From: Xanthomonas cassavae CFBP 4642
Lineage (GTDB): Bacteria > Pseudomonadota > Gammaproteobacteria > Xanthomonadales > Xanthomonadaceae
Direction: 5' to 3'
NCBI RefSeq assembly: GCF_000454545.1
Contig: NZ_CM002139.1
Coordinates: forward strand, 1,170,835 to 1,234,834
Length of the DNA: 64,000 nt
The position numbers were made by a program, and so were the translations under genes. Shown here piece by piece: positions 26,225 through 34,832 of the stretch (the first letter of the stretch is position 1; every line of letters starts with the position of its first letter). The notes beneath the pieces were generated by a model. The model was not told the origin of the DNA, searched no databases, and saw only the letters and a program-made list of their open reading frames with translations.

Positions 26225-27601
26225 ATGTCCGATCCGTCCGCGCCCGATCATCTGCAACGCAGCCTGTCCAATCGCCACCTGCAGTTGATCGCGATTGGTG
26301 GGGCGATCGGCACCGGCTTGTTCATGGGCTCGGGCAAGACGATCAGTCTGGCCGGGCCGTCGATCCTGTTCGTCTACCTGATCATCGGCGCGATGCTGTT
26401 CTTCGTGATGCGCGCGATGGGCGAGCTGCTGCTGTCCAACCTGGACTACAAGTCGTTCATCGACTTCTCCACCGATCTGCTCGGCCCCTGGGCCGGATTC
26501 TTCTGCGGGTGGACGTACTGGTTCTGCTGGATCATCACTGCCATCGCCGACGTGATCGCCATTGCGGCCTACGCGCAGTTCTGGTTTCCCGGCCTGGCGC
26601 CGTGGATTCCGGCGATTGCGTGTGTGCTGTTGCTGCTGGCATTGAATCTGGTGACGGTGAAACTGTTCGGCGAGATGGAGTTCTGGTTTGCACTGATCAA
26701 GATCATCGCCATTTGCGCGCTGATCATCACCGGTGCGGGGCTGGTGGCGTGGGGTTTCCGTTCGCCGTCGGGCAATGTGGCCTCGCTGGCGAACCTGTGG
26801 AACGACGGCGGCATGTTCCCGATGGGCATCGGCGGATTCTTCGCCGGCTTCCAGATCGCGGTGTTCGCGTTTGTCGGCATCGAGCTGGTGGGCACCACCG
26901 CCGCCGAAACCGCCGACCCGCGCCGCAATCTGCCCAAGGCGATCAACTCGATTCCGGTGCGGATCCTGATCTTCTACGTGCTGGCGCTGATCGCCATCAT
27001 GGCGGTCACGCCGTGGCGGCAGGTGGTGGCCGACAAGAGCCCGTTCGTGGAGCTGTTCGTGCTGGCCGGGGTGCCGGCCGCGGCGAGCCTGATCAATTTC
27101 GTAGTGCTGACCTCGGCGACGTCTTCGGCCAACAGCGGCATCTTCTCCACCAGCCGCATGCTCTACGGCCTGGCCGAGGAGCAGCATGCGCCCAAGGGAT
27201 TTGCCAAGCTCTCGCGCGCGGCGGTGCCGGCACGCGGCCTGCTGTTCTCCTGCCTGTGCCTGTTGCTGGGCGCGATGCTGGTGTACCTGATCCCCAACCT
27301 GGTCACTGCGTTCACGCTGGTCACCACCTTGTCGGCGGTGCTCTTCATGTTCGTGTGGTCGCTGATCCTGTGCGCCTACATCGCGTACCGGCGCAAGCGG
27401 CCCGAGCAGCATGCGGCCTCGGCGTTCAAGATGCCCGGTGGCGTGTTGATGTGCTACGTGTGCCTGGCGTTCTTCGCCTTCGTCGTCGTGCTGCTGACCT
27501 TGCAGGCCGACACGCGCCAGGCCCTGCTGGCCAGCCCGGTGTGGTTCCTGATCCTGGCGATCGGCTATGCGGTGAAGCGGCAGCAGACGCGCAGCGGCTG
27601 A
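26225..27601 (+). CDS. cycA: amino-acid permease, CycA-like
   Basis: The 458-residue protein has twelve hydrophobic helices and the amino-acid/polyamine/organocation signatures: I-A-I-G-G-A-I-G-T-G-L-F in helix 1, G-I-E-L-V-G-T-T-A-A-E in helix 6, and a C-terminal half with S-R-M-L-Y-G-L-A. Similarity is closest to the D-serine/D-alanine/glycine transporter CycA; the substrate is inferred. The ATG at 26225 gives a normal N-terminus (M-S-D-P-S-A-P), though its RBS is weak. A hairpin terminator follows 40 bases after the stop. Confidence 0.85.
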   Translation: MSDPSAPDHLQRSLSNRHLQLIAIGGAIGTGLFMGSGKTISLAGPSILFVYLIIGAMLFFVMRAMGELLLSNLDYKSFIDFSTDLLGPWAGFFCGWTYWFCWIITAIADVIAIAAYAQFWFPGLAPWIPAIACVLLLLALNLVTVKLFGEMEFWFALIKIIAICALIITGAGLVAWGFRSPSGNVASLANLWNDGGMFPMGIGGFFAGFQIAVFAFVGIELVGTTAAETADPRRNLPKAINSIPVRILIFYVLALIAIMAVTPWRQVVADKSPFVELFVLAGVPAAASLINFVVLTSATSSANSGIFSTSRMLYGLAEEQHAPKGFAKLSRAAVPARGLLFSCLCLLLGAMLVYLIPNLVTAFTLVTTLSAVLFMFVWSLILCAYIAYRRKRPEQHAASAFKMPGGVLMCYVCLAFFAFVVVLLTLQADTRQALLASPVWFLILAIGYAVKRQQTRSG

Positions 27602-27640
27602 GCGTTCGCAGCAGCGAAGACATCCAGCGAAAGACCTCAT

Positions 27641-27665
27641 CAAGGCCCCGCACTGCGGGGCCTTG
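27641..27665 (+). terminator. 11-bp hairpin terminator after the permease
   Basis: Bases 27641-27651 pair perfectly with 27655-27665 around a 3-base loop (C-A-A-G-G-C-C-C-C stem); the T-run after it is weak. Confidence 0.75.
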
Positions 27666-27788
27666 GCGTCTGTGGCTGCACGGCGCCGCGATAAAGGCCA
27701 CTGGCAGCTAAGCACGCGATCCGCGCGACGTTGACGCGGCCCGGATGGAACGGGATGCTCGCCGCCATCCATCGCCACGGCCCATCGC

Positions 27789-28700
27789 ATGATCACGACG
27801 CACCCGATTGCCGGAACGCAGCACACACAAGGCTGCTGGGTCGACCTGTGCCAGGCCAGCGCGCAGGAACTGGCGCTGGCCGCAGACAAGGTGGGCTTTG
27901 CGCTGCCGGATCGCGCAGCCATCGGCGAGATCGAATTTTCCAGCCGGGTGCGGCGCCAGGACGAGGTGCTGTTTCTCAACGTGCCGCGCTTTCAGGACGA
28001 CGATGGCCCGACTGCGCCGCTGGGCTTTGCGCTGTCGCCGACCATGCTGGTGACCCTGCGCGAGCAGCACATGGGCTCGCTGGACGCGGTGGCCGCGCGT
28101 CTTGCGCATGAGCCCTGCCATTGCGCCGACGATCTGCTGTTGCGCATCTTCGACCAGTTGGTGGGGCGCCTGGCAGACCGGCTGGAGTCGCTGGAAGCCG
28201 AGGTCACCGACACCACCCGGCAGGTGTTCGACAACCCGCACAAAACCAAGGACCTGGAGCGCATGCTGCATCAGGTCGGAGGCATGGGACGGCGTCTGGG
28301 CGGGCTGCACAATGCCGGGCAAGGCCTGCTGCGCCTGGTCACCTATCTGGACGGCGCCGCGCCGGACTGGTTCGGTGCCGATGCGGCCAAACGCATCGGC
28401 TTGCTGCACAAGGACCTGACCACCCTGAGCGAATTCCAGCAGCACATGGACGACCGCATCGAGTTCCTGCTCGACAGCGTGCTAGGCATGATCAACATGG
28501 ACCAGAACAACGTGATGAAGGTGATGGCGGTGGCGTCGGTGGTCGGCATTCCGCCCACCGTGCTGGTCGGCATCTGGGGCATGAACTTCGCCTACATGCC
28601 TGAACTGAAATGGCACGATGCCTACTTCTGGGCGCTGGGGATCATCGCTCTGAGCGTGGTGGTGCCGCTGGCGTGGTTCCGCAAGCGGGGATGGGTGTGA
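27789..28700 (+). CDS. CorA/ZntB-family divalent-cation transporter
   Basis: The 303-residue protein has a soluble N-terminal domain (about 1-240) and two C-terminal helices with the G-M-N signature in the loop (I-W-G-M-N-F-A-Y-M-P-E-L-K-W), followed by a final helix. It forms a pentameric metal channel. The P-E-L loop is CorA/ZntB-like, and whether it carries Mg, Zn or Ni cannot be decided. The gene lies downstream of the permease, separated by a terminator, so it has its own promoter. Confidence 0.86.
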   Translation: MITTHPIAGTQHTQGCWVDLCQASAQELALAADKVGFALPDRAAIGEIEFSSRVRRQDEVLFLNVPRFQDDDGPTAPLGFALSPTMLVTLREQHMGSLDAVAARLAHEPCHCADDLLLRIFDQLVGRLADRLESLEAEVTDTTRQVFDNPHKTKDLERMLHQVGGMGRRLGGLHNAGQGLLRLVTYLDGAAPDWFGADAAKRIGLLHKDLTTLSEFQQHMDDRIEFLLDSVLGMINMDQNNVMKVMAVASVVGIPPTVLVGIWGMNFAYMPELKWHDAYFWALGIIALSVVVPLAWFRKRGWV

Positions 28701-28821
28701 TGCGTGCAGTGACCGAGCGCGCATCCGGGCTGCTTGCACTCCATGTTTACACCGTACGGACTGCCTGCACACACACCGCAGGGGCGCACCTGGGCGCGAT
28801 GAGGCGTTAGCGGTAAAACCC
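28701..28821. other. intergenic spacer before the 122-bp array
   Basis: A 120-base spacer with no gene; the tandem array begins at about 28822. Confidence 0.4.
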
Positions 28822-29275
28822 GTCGCGCCCCGGTGCGCTCCTACGGGCAGGTGTTGTCGGGAGTGTCGCCGAGCTGCGCTTGGACGTGTTTGCCTGTTGT
28901 AGGAGCGCGCCCGAGCGCGAGGGGGCATTCCCGATAAAGCCCAGTCGCGCCCCGGTGCGCTCCTACGGGCAGGTGTTGTCGGGAGTGTCGCCGAGCTGCG
29001 CTTGGACGTGTTTGCCTGTTGTAGGAGCGCGCCCGAGCGCGAGGGGGCATTCCCGTTAAAGCCCAGTCGCGCCTCGGTGCGCTTCTACGGGCAGGCGTTG
29101 TCGGGAGTGTCGCCGAGCCGCGCTTGGACGTGTTTGCCTGTTGTAGGAGCGCGCCCGAGCGCGAGGGGGCATTCCCGATAAAGCCCAGTCGCGCCCCGGT
29201 GCGCTTCTACGGGCAGGTGTTGTCGGATGTGTGGCCGAGCTGCGCTTGGACGTGTTTGCCCGTTGTAGGAGCCCG
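28822..29275. repeat. 122-bp tandem repeat, 3.7 copies
   Basis: The unit starts G-T-C-G-C-G-C-C-C-C-G-G-T-G-C-G and repeats at 28822, 28944, 29066 and 29188 with only scattered substitutions; the last copy is cut short at about 29275 where the AIM24 gene ends. Each unit contains GCTCCTAC and GTAGGAGC, so it is a dispersed Xanthomonas palindrome multiplied in tandem. The length 122 is not a multiple of three, which argues against a coding role. Confidence 0.95.
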
Positions 29276-29277
29276 GA

Positions 29278-29973
29278 TCAGCCCTTGGCCTGGAAACTGG
29301 CTTCTTCGTATGGCTGCACCACCACCCAGCCTTCGCCGGCAAAGCGCATCTGCAGGCTCTCACCCGAGCCGCGGCCGAACAACGTACCGAGCGACACATC
29401 GGTGACCAGCTCGGGGGTCAGCGTGCCCGACCAGGCCACGGTGGCATTGGGGTCGGTGAACACCGGGCCGCTGTCGGCGGTGACCGGCAGGGTCAACGGC
29501 TCGTAGTGCGAGGTGATCGCCACGATGCCGTGGCCGCTCAGGCGCACGTTGAACAGGCCACCGGAGAGCATGCCCGCCACTTTGCGCATCATGGTGATCT
29601 TGTGCTCGATGCCGGATTCGAACGCCAGCACGTCATTGCCGTTGACGAAGATCGACTCGCCATTCAAGCGCAGCAGCGTGACCAGCTTGCCGACATCGGC
29701 CAGATACACGCGGCCCTGGCCTTCGGCCTTCATCAGCTGCATGCCTTCGCCGCTGACAGCTTTTTTCAGCAGATTGCCCAGGCCCTGTTCCAGCAGGCCT
29801 TCGCGAGTGAACTTGACGTTGCCGGTGCGCGCGACCATGGCGCCGGCCTTGGACCACACCATGCCGTTGAGGCGCACTTCCAGCAGATGCGGGTTTTCCA
29901 GCTCGAAGGGATCGGGGCTGACGTCCTTTTCCTTGGAGTGGGCAAGAAATTCGTTGAGGGTGCGTACGGCCAT
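29278..29973 (-). CDS. AIM24-family protein
   Basis: The 231-residue protein has the AIM24/TIGR00266 pattern: an N-terminal segment, then L-L-E-V-R-L-N-G-M-V-W-S-K-A-G, L-K-K-A-V-S-G-E-G-M, G-R-V-Y-L-A-D and a late Y-E-P-L-T-L-P-V. The family forms beta-rich single-domain proteins of unknown role (the yeast relative helps mitochondrial inner-membrane organisation). The start at 29973 (M-A-V-R-T) has AGGA about nine bases upstream; the earlier ATG at 29982 overlaps that site. It appears monocistronic. Confidence 0.8.
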   Translation of the reverse strand: MAVRTLNEFLAHSKEKDVSPDPFELENPHLLEVRLNGMVWSKAGAMVARTGNVKFTREGLLEQGLGNLLKKAVSGEGMQLMKAEGQGRVYLADVGKLVTLLRLNGESIFVNGNDVLAFESGIEHKITMMRKVAGMLSGGLFNVRLSGHGIVAITSHYEPLTLPVTADSGPVFTDPNATVAWSGTLTPELVTDVSLGTLFGRGSGESLQMRFAGEGWVVVQPYEEASFQAKG

Positions 29974-30392
29974 GCGTTGCATCCTGGAGTGAAAGAGTGC
30001 GCATGATACGCGCAGGTCGGCGCCGTGGTGAGAAGCCGCTTACGTATTGCGCAGCGCCTGGCGAACTCCCGACGCGAACTGCGCTTGGTAGTGGAGTAGC
30101 AACAGGCACATCGATGCGATAGCACAGATCGCGCGCTGTCGTTACGCAACGTGGCGTCTGCAGGTGCGTAACGCCGCGCTGCTATCGAACGATTCGCGAT
30201 GTGTCGGTGGCCATCCGCGCTCACGATCCATCGCTACTGTGCACGTCGCCACGCATCCCGGCACCCTGCACGCTTGTGCGAACGGCGTCGGGTTCAAGTA
30301 GACGTTACCGGATCAGATTGCGGTGGCAGGGGATCTTTGAGAACCGAAGGAGAGAAGCGACGCGCGTAGGTCGCGGCAATCGATGGGAACCG
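29974..30392. other. intergenic region
   Basis: About 420 bases. No gene is supported; the trehalase ORF on the minus strand ends at 30313 and its extension overlaps part of this region. Confidence 0.35.
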
Positions 30393-32475
30393 ATGCGCGC
30401 TGCAGGCGCTTTGCGTGTGGGTACGCTTGCACTGCTGTGCGCAGCAGCGGTTGCGGTACCTGGTGTGGATGGCGCGGTGGCGTGGGCAGCCACCGGCCCA
30501 GGCGTAGTGACCGACGACACCATCGTGCACGATCCGGCGATGCGCAACCTCGGCGATGGGCGCTATTACATCTATTCCACCGTTGGCGTTGTCCAGCACC
30601 GATCGCAGCAGATTCAGTAACGCAGGTGCGATCTTCGGCAGCGTGCCGGGCTGGGTGAAGACCTATCTGGATCGTGCCGGTGTGGACATGCGCAACGGGG
30701 GCGGCACGGTGATCCATGCCGGGCAGGGCGGCATGCATGGGCCGGGTGGGCAGGGATGCAATGCCGCCAGCGCTGCCGAGCAGTGCCCGGCAGCATGCGC
30801 AGGGGCAGCGCGCTGCCGGCTCGGGCTTGCGCACGCGCTTGAGGTTTGCGGCCGGGTACTTGCCCGGATACAGGTTCAACAGCATCAGGGTGACGCCGTT
30901 GGTCCAGCCGAAGCCGTCCTGCAAGGCATATTCGCCACCGCCGCCGCCGGCCGCATCGGCTTCCAGGCCGTATTTTTCCACCAGCTTGTGCTCGCGCGCG
31001 AACAGCGCCTGCACCTGGCTGAGAAAGCGTTCGCCGATGGTGCGGGCCAGTGCGTCTTCGCCATACCGGCGCAGGCCGTCCACGGCCACCCACTGCAGCG
31101 GCGCCCAGCCATTGGGCTCGTCCCATTGCTGGCCGGTCTTCAGCGCGGTGGTGGCAAGGCCCCCGGGACGCAGCAGGCGCGCACGCACGGTGGTGGCGGT
31201 GCGTTTGGCGTGTGCGTCCGAGGCCAGGCCGGTGAACAGCGGATACAGCGCGGCGGCCGTGACCTGGTTGCTCAAGGTCTTGGTTTGCCAGTCGTAGTCG
31301 GCGTAATAGCCGGCCGCATTCCACAGGTGCGCATCGATGGCCTGCTTGCGCTGCTGCGCCAGTGCGGCGTAGTCCTGCGCGCAGTCCGCGCCGGGTTGCG
31401 CGCAGGCCTGGGCCAGGGTGCGTTCGAGGTGGTAGAGCAGGCTGTTGAGGTCGATGGGAACGATGGCGGTGGTGCGGATGGTGCGCAGGTTCTGCCCATC
31501 GGCCAGCCACCTGCTGGAATAATCCCAGCCACTTTCGGCACCGGCGCGCAGGTCGCGGTAGACCTCGGCAGCCGGGCGGTCTTTCACTTCGGCGGCGGTG
31601 CGGGTGTCGTGCAGCCAGGCTTCCGGGCGTGGCGTATCGCGTTCGTCCCAGTAGCGGTTGAGCACGCTGCCGTCGGGCAGGCGCACCACGTGGCGCGCGG
31701 CCTCGCCGGGCGTGAGACTCTCGCTGCCCTGCATCCAGTAAGCGTATTCCTTTTGCAGCTGCGGCAGGTAGCGTTGGTAGACCGCCTCGCCTTCCACGCC
31801 GGCCTGAAGTTCCACCATGTAGGAGAAAAACGGCGGCTGCGAGCGGCTCAGGTAGTAGGTGCGATTGCCGTTGGGGATATGCCCGTAGCTGTCGATCAGG
31901 TAGGCGAAGTTGTCCAGCATCTGGCGGCTGAGCGTGGTCTCGCCGCTCTTCACCAGGCCCAGCATGGTGAAGTAGGAGTCCCAGTAGTACACCTCGCGGA
32001 ATCGCCCGCCCGGCACCACATAGGGGTGCGGCAGCGCCAGCAGGCTGCTGTGTGCCGGCACCTGGGTCTGGCTGCGCACCAGCTTGGGCCACAGCAGGTC
32101 GATGTGCTCGCGCAGCGCGGTGTCCTGGCGGATCACGTCGGTCTGCACCGGCGGGGATTCTTCGAAGTTGGCGTCCACGAAGCGGCGCAGGTCGAAGCCG
32201 GGGTGGTCGTGCTGCGCCAGATAGTCGGTATTGATCAGTGCCGGGTCGCGCAGCGGCAGGAAGTCGACGAAATGCTTCTGGTCCTCGAACAGTTCTGCGC
32301 TCTGCACCGCCTGGAACAGTTCGGGATAGGCCAGGTCCGGCGTGGGCGGCGTGGACGCGGGCGCAGTGACGACCGGAGTCTCCAGCGGCGCGGCAGTCAG
32401 CGTGCACGGCGCGACGAACATGCTCAGCGACAGGCCGAGCAGCGACGTGCAACACGGGGGCGCGGCAGAACTCAT
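30313..32475 (-). CDS. treA: periplasmic trehalase with read-through C-terminus
   Basis: The start at 32475 has GGAGATGCC just before the ATG and gives a signal peptide. The GH37 signatures P-G-G-R-F-R-E-V-Y-Y-W-D-S-Y and Q-W-D-E-P-N-G-W-A-P are intact, as is the late G-G-G-G-E-Y motif. It splits trehalose to glucose in the periplasm. Family members end near residue 550; here the last recognisable segment (N-L-Y-P-G-K-Y-P-A-A-N-L-K) is followed by about 170 Arg/Ala-rich residues, partly antisense to the GH43 remnant, so the normal stop seems lost by deletion. The enzyme may still fold. Confidence 0.82.
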   Translation of the reverse strand: MSSAAPPCCTSLLGLSLSMFVAPCTLTAAPLETPVVTAPASTPPTPDLAYPELFQAVQSAELFEDQKHFVDFLPLRDPALINTDYLAQHDHPGFDLRRFVDANFEESPPVQTDVIRQDTALREHIDLLWPKLVRSQTQVPAHSSLLALPHPYVVPGGRFREVYYWDSYFTMLGLVKSGETTLSRQMLDNFAYLIDSYGHIPNGNRTYYLSRSQPPFFSYMVELQAGVEGEAVYQRYLPQLQKEYAYWMQGSESLTPGEAARHVVRLPDGSVLNRYWDERDTPRPEAWLHDTRTAAEVKDRPAAEVYRDLRAGAESGWDYSSRWLADGQNLRTIRTTAIVPIDLNSLLYHLERTLAQACAQPGADCAQDYAALAQQRKQAIDAHLWNAAGYYADYDWQTKTLSNQVTAAALYPLFTGLASDAHAKRTATTVRARLLRPGGLATTALKTGQQWDEPNGWAPLQWVAVDGLRRYGEDALARTIGERFLSQVQALFAREHKLVEKYGLEADAAGGGGGEYALQDGFGWTNGVTLMLLNLYPGKYPAANLKRVRKPEPAARCPCACCRALLGSAGGIASLPTRPMHAALPGMDHRAAPVAHVHTGTIQIGLHPARHAAEDRTCVTESAAIGAGQRQRWNRCNSAHRRGCASPDRARWCRRSLRLGRWLPTPPRHPHQVPQPLLRTAVQAYPHAKRLQRASVPIDCRDLRASLLSFGSQRSPATAI
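30393..30705 (+). pseudogene. GH43-type glycosidase 5' remnant
   Basis: The plus strand holds a signal peptide (M-R-A-A-G-A-L-R-V-G-T-L-A-L-L) followed by D-D-T-I-V-H-D-P-A-M-R and D-G-R-Y-Y-I-Y-S-T, the start of a five-bladed GH43 enzyme (H-D-P with the catalytic Asp). Near 30580 the frame shifts and the sequence goes on as S-S-T-D-R-S-R-F-S-N-A-G-A-I-F-G-S-V-P-G before running out at about 30705. All the rest of the enzyme is missing. The remnant lies antisense to the 3' end of the trehalase reading frame. Confidence 0.6.
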
Positions 32476-32896
32476 GGCATCTCCAGAACGGGCAGTGGCG
32501 TGTGGCATGGTAAACGACCGAAGTGGCGGACGGGACCGCGCGGGGTGCCGGAACGCCGGCAGGCTTCGCGTGGGGACAACAGGATTCAGTCAGGTGATCC
32601 GGCGCGCCGACGCAACGTGCGCCAATCCTGGCGTATCGGCGCGGATCGGAGCAGCTTGAGCAGCGCGGTGTCGCCTGGATTGTCGGCAATGCTGCAAGAA
32701 ATGCGCCAGAGCGCTGCTTGCCTGGCGCAAAGGTGCGCCCGTCGACACAGGCGCCGGCAGACGCGACAGAGCGACACGATTGCCGGCACGCATCGGGACC
32801 GAGCGCGCCTGCCAATCCGCTGGCATAGCCGCCCTGGCAGGCACCTGCGCGGCCCGGCAATGCAACGGCAATGGCCGACGGGCGGAGTGAGGCGCG
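32476..32896. other. intergenic region upstream of trehalase
   Basis: About 420 bases between two minus-strand genes. Open frames here lack start support. The trehalase promoter should be in the part near 32500-32600. Confidence 0.35.
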
Positions 32897-33661
32897 TCAA
32901 CCGACCTCTTCGATTTCCAGCAGGGTCCGCAGCCGCAAGGCATTGGGTACGGCCGCGCCGGCGGCGGTGTTGTCGAAGATCACCCAGCGGTCGTGACCGG
33001 CCTGCGCCGCGCCGCGGACGGCTGCCGCCAGCGCGGCCAAGGCAGGCGCGTCGTAGCCGCTGTAGTAGACGCGCGGGCTCCCATGCCAACGCCAGTAGGA
33101 CGGGCCGGTGGTGGGGTCCGGTGCGACCGCGGACGGATGCGGCGCAGGGTCGGCGGCGGCACGTGCGATGCGGTGACGCGTCATCACCGCTTGCGCCTGC
33201 GGTGTGAACCAGCTGGCGTGGCGCGGTTCGCAGACCACACTGCCATCCCAGCGCCGCCGCAGCATGGCGAAGAAGGCCGCCGCCACGCGCGCGTCGAATG
33301 CCGCACTGGGCGGCAATTGCAGGAGCAGGCAGCCCAGGCGTGCGCCCAGCGCACCGGCCTGCGCGAGGAAGGCATCCAGCAAGGGTCCGGCAGCGTGCAG
33401 CCGCGCATCGTGGCTAATGCTGCGTGGCATCTTGACCGAGAACCGAAAGTCCTCGGGCACGGTGTCGGCCCAGCGCGCATAGGTGTCGCGGCGGTGCGGG
33501 CGATGGAACGAGGAGTTGATCTCCACCGCGTTGAAGCGGGTGGCGTAACGCTGCAGCACGTTGGCGCCTGCGGCGAAGGCGGCACGCTCGGCAGCGGGAA
33601 TCGACCAGCCTGCGCAGCCACACCGAAGGCATCCATTTGCGGGGGAAGCGCGAGCAGGCAT
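32897..33661 (-). CDS. DUF72 protein
   Basis: The product of about 254 residues carries the DUF72 pattern: C-G-C-A-G-W-S-I-P, F-N-A-V-E-I-N-S-S-F-H-R, D-F-R-F-S-V-K-M-P-R-S-I-S-H, and later Y-Y-S-G-Y-D and F-D-N-T-A-A-G. This TIM-barrel-like family has no proven role; it is related to sugar-phosphate isomerases in fold. The start at 33661 is chosen; a GTG at 33688 is possible. The gene is divergent from nei. Confidence 0.78.
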   Translation of the reverse strand: MPARASPANGCLRCGCAGWSIPAAERAAFAAGANVLQRYATRFNAVEINSSFHRPHRRDTYARWADTVPEDFRFSVKMPRSISHDARLHAAGPLLDAFLAQAGALGARLGCLLLQLPPSAAFDARVAAAFFAMLRRRWDGSVVCEPRHASWFTPQAQAVMTRHRIARAAADPAPHPSAVAPDPTTGPSYWRWHGSPRVYYSGYDAPALAALAAAVRGAAQAGHDRWVIFDNTAAGAAVPNALRLRTLLEIEEVG

Positions 33662-33765
33662 GGCGTTGATGGCGTTGGCTGACACCACGGTATGCCGGTG
33701 CCCCCGTCAGGATTGCGTGTGCGCAGCACTCACGACCGACTCACGCGGCGCTTTGATACTGGGGC

Positions 33766-34518
33766 ATGCCCGAAGGCCCCTCACTGCTCATCCTGCGCGA
33801 AGAAGCCGCCCGTTTTGTGGGCCGCAAGATGCTGCGTGTTTCCGGCAACAGCAAGTTGGACATCGCGCGCCTGCAACACCACAAGGTGCTGGCCGTGCGC
33901 AGTTGGGGCAAGCATCTGCTGTTCGAATGCGCGCACGTCAGCGTGCGCATCCACTTCCTGTTGTTTGGCAGCTATCGCATCAACGAAGACAAGCCCAACG
34001 CCGTGCCGCGCTTGCGGCTTGAGTTCTCCAGGGGCGAGCGATTGAATTTCTATGCGTGCTCTGTGCAATTCATCGAACGTCCGCTGGACACGGTCTACGA
34101 CTGGAGCGCGGATGTCATGAACCCCCACTGGGACGCAGCGCAGGCGCGCCGCAAACTGCGCGCGGCGCCTGCGATGCTCGCAGCCGATGCCTTGTTGAAC
34201 CAGGACATCTTTGCCGGGGTTGGCAACATCATCAAGAACGAGGTCCTGCATCGGATTGGCGTGCATCCGGAAAGCCGGGTGGGTGCGTTGCCGGCGCGTA
34301 AACTCGGCGAACTGGTCACGCAGGCGCGCGAGTACAGTTTCGATTTCTATACGTGGAAGAAGGCAGCCGTGCTCAAGAAGCACTTCCAGGTGCATACCAA
34401 GACCAGCTGTCCGCGCGATGGCGCGCCACTGCAGTATCGCAAGCACTTGGGCCAGGCCGGCAGGCGGGCGTTTTTCTGCGAGCTCTGTCAGCGGTTGTAT
34501 CTGCCTGACGGCGCGTAA
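33766..34518 (+). CDS. nei: endonuclease VIII-like DNA glycosylase (Nei family)
   Basis: The 250-residue protein begins M-P-E-G-P with the catalytic Pro2 and Glu3, then the H2TH region (L-N-Q-D-I-F-A-G-V-G-N-I-I-K-N-E). The C-terminal zinc finger has C-P-R-D and C-E-L-C, so the second of four Cys is Asp and the finger may bind zinc weakly. Such enzymes remove oxidised pyrimidines and nick the abasic site. The divergent DUF72 gene starts about 100 bases upstream, and the promoters should overlap there. Confidence 0.85.
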   Translation: MPEGPSLLILREEAARFVGRKMLRVSGNSKLDIARLQHHKVLAVRSWGKHLLFECAHVSVRIHFLLFGSYRINEDKPNAVPRLRLEFSRGERLNFYACSVQFIERPLDTVYDWSADVMNPHWDAAQARRKLRAAPAMLAADALLNQDIFAGVGNIIKNEVLHRIGVHPESRVGALPARKLGELVTQAREYSFDFYTWKKAAVLKKHFQVHTKTSCPRDGAPLQYRKHLGQAGRRAFFCELCQRLYLPDGA

Positions 34519-34832
34519 GGACAGCAGGCCTGCGATCCGGTTGGTAGCCGCTCCGGTGCCGCTGGCCTGATGCGGACGTTGAGTGCCCGCACCAATCGAG
34601 TGTTCACCGCATTCGATTCGGTGCTCAAGAGGCGGCGTTCAACAGATGCACAGGGGAGGTGCACACGGGCAGTCGCAGTTGCACAGGGCTCTGCCTGAAT
34701 GTCGTGGCTGGCGGCGGTGCCACGGTAGTGGCTGGCGCGTCCAATGTGAATGGCGGCTGGGGCCGATTGGCCGGACAACGAATTTCGAACGCGCGCGAAC
34801 GCCGGGCCCGCTAGATTTGCGCGCTTGGCACC
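34519..34832. other. intergenic region
   Basis: About 310 bases without a supported gene or hairpin. The promoter of the membrane-anchored protein is expected near its right end. Confidence 0.35.

Noticed and set aside
28841..29399. Short open frames inside the 122-bp array (repeated Arg/Gly/Pro peptides)
   Set aside because: The unit length is not a multiple of three, so the frames shift from copy to copy; this is repeat DNA, not coding.
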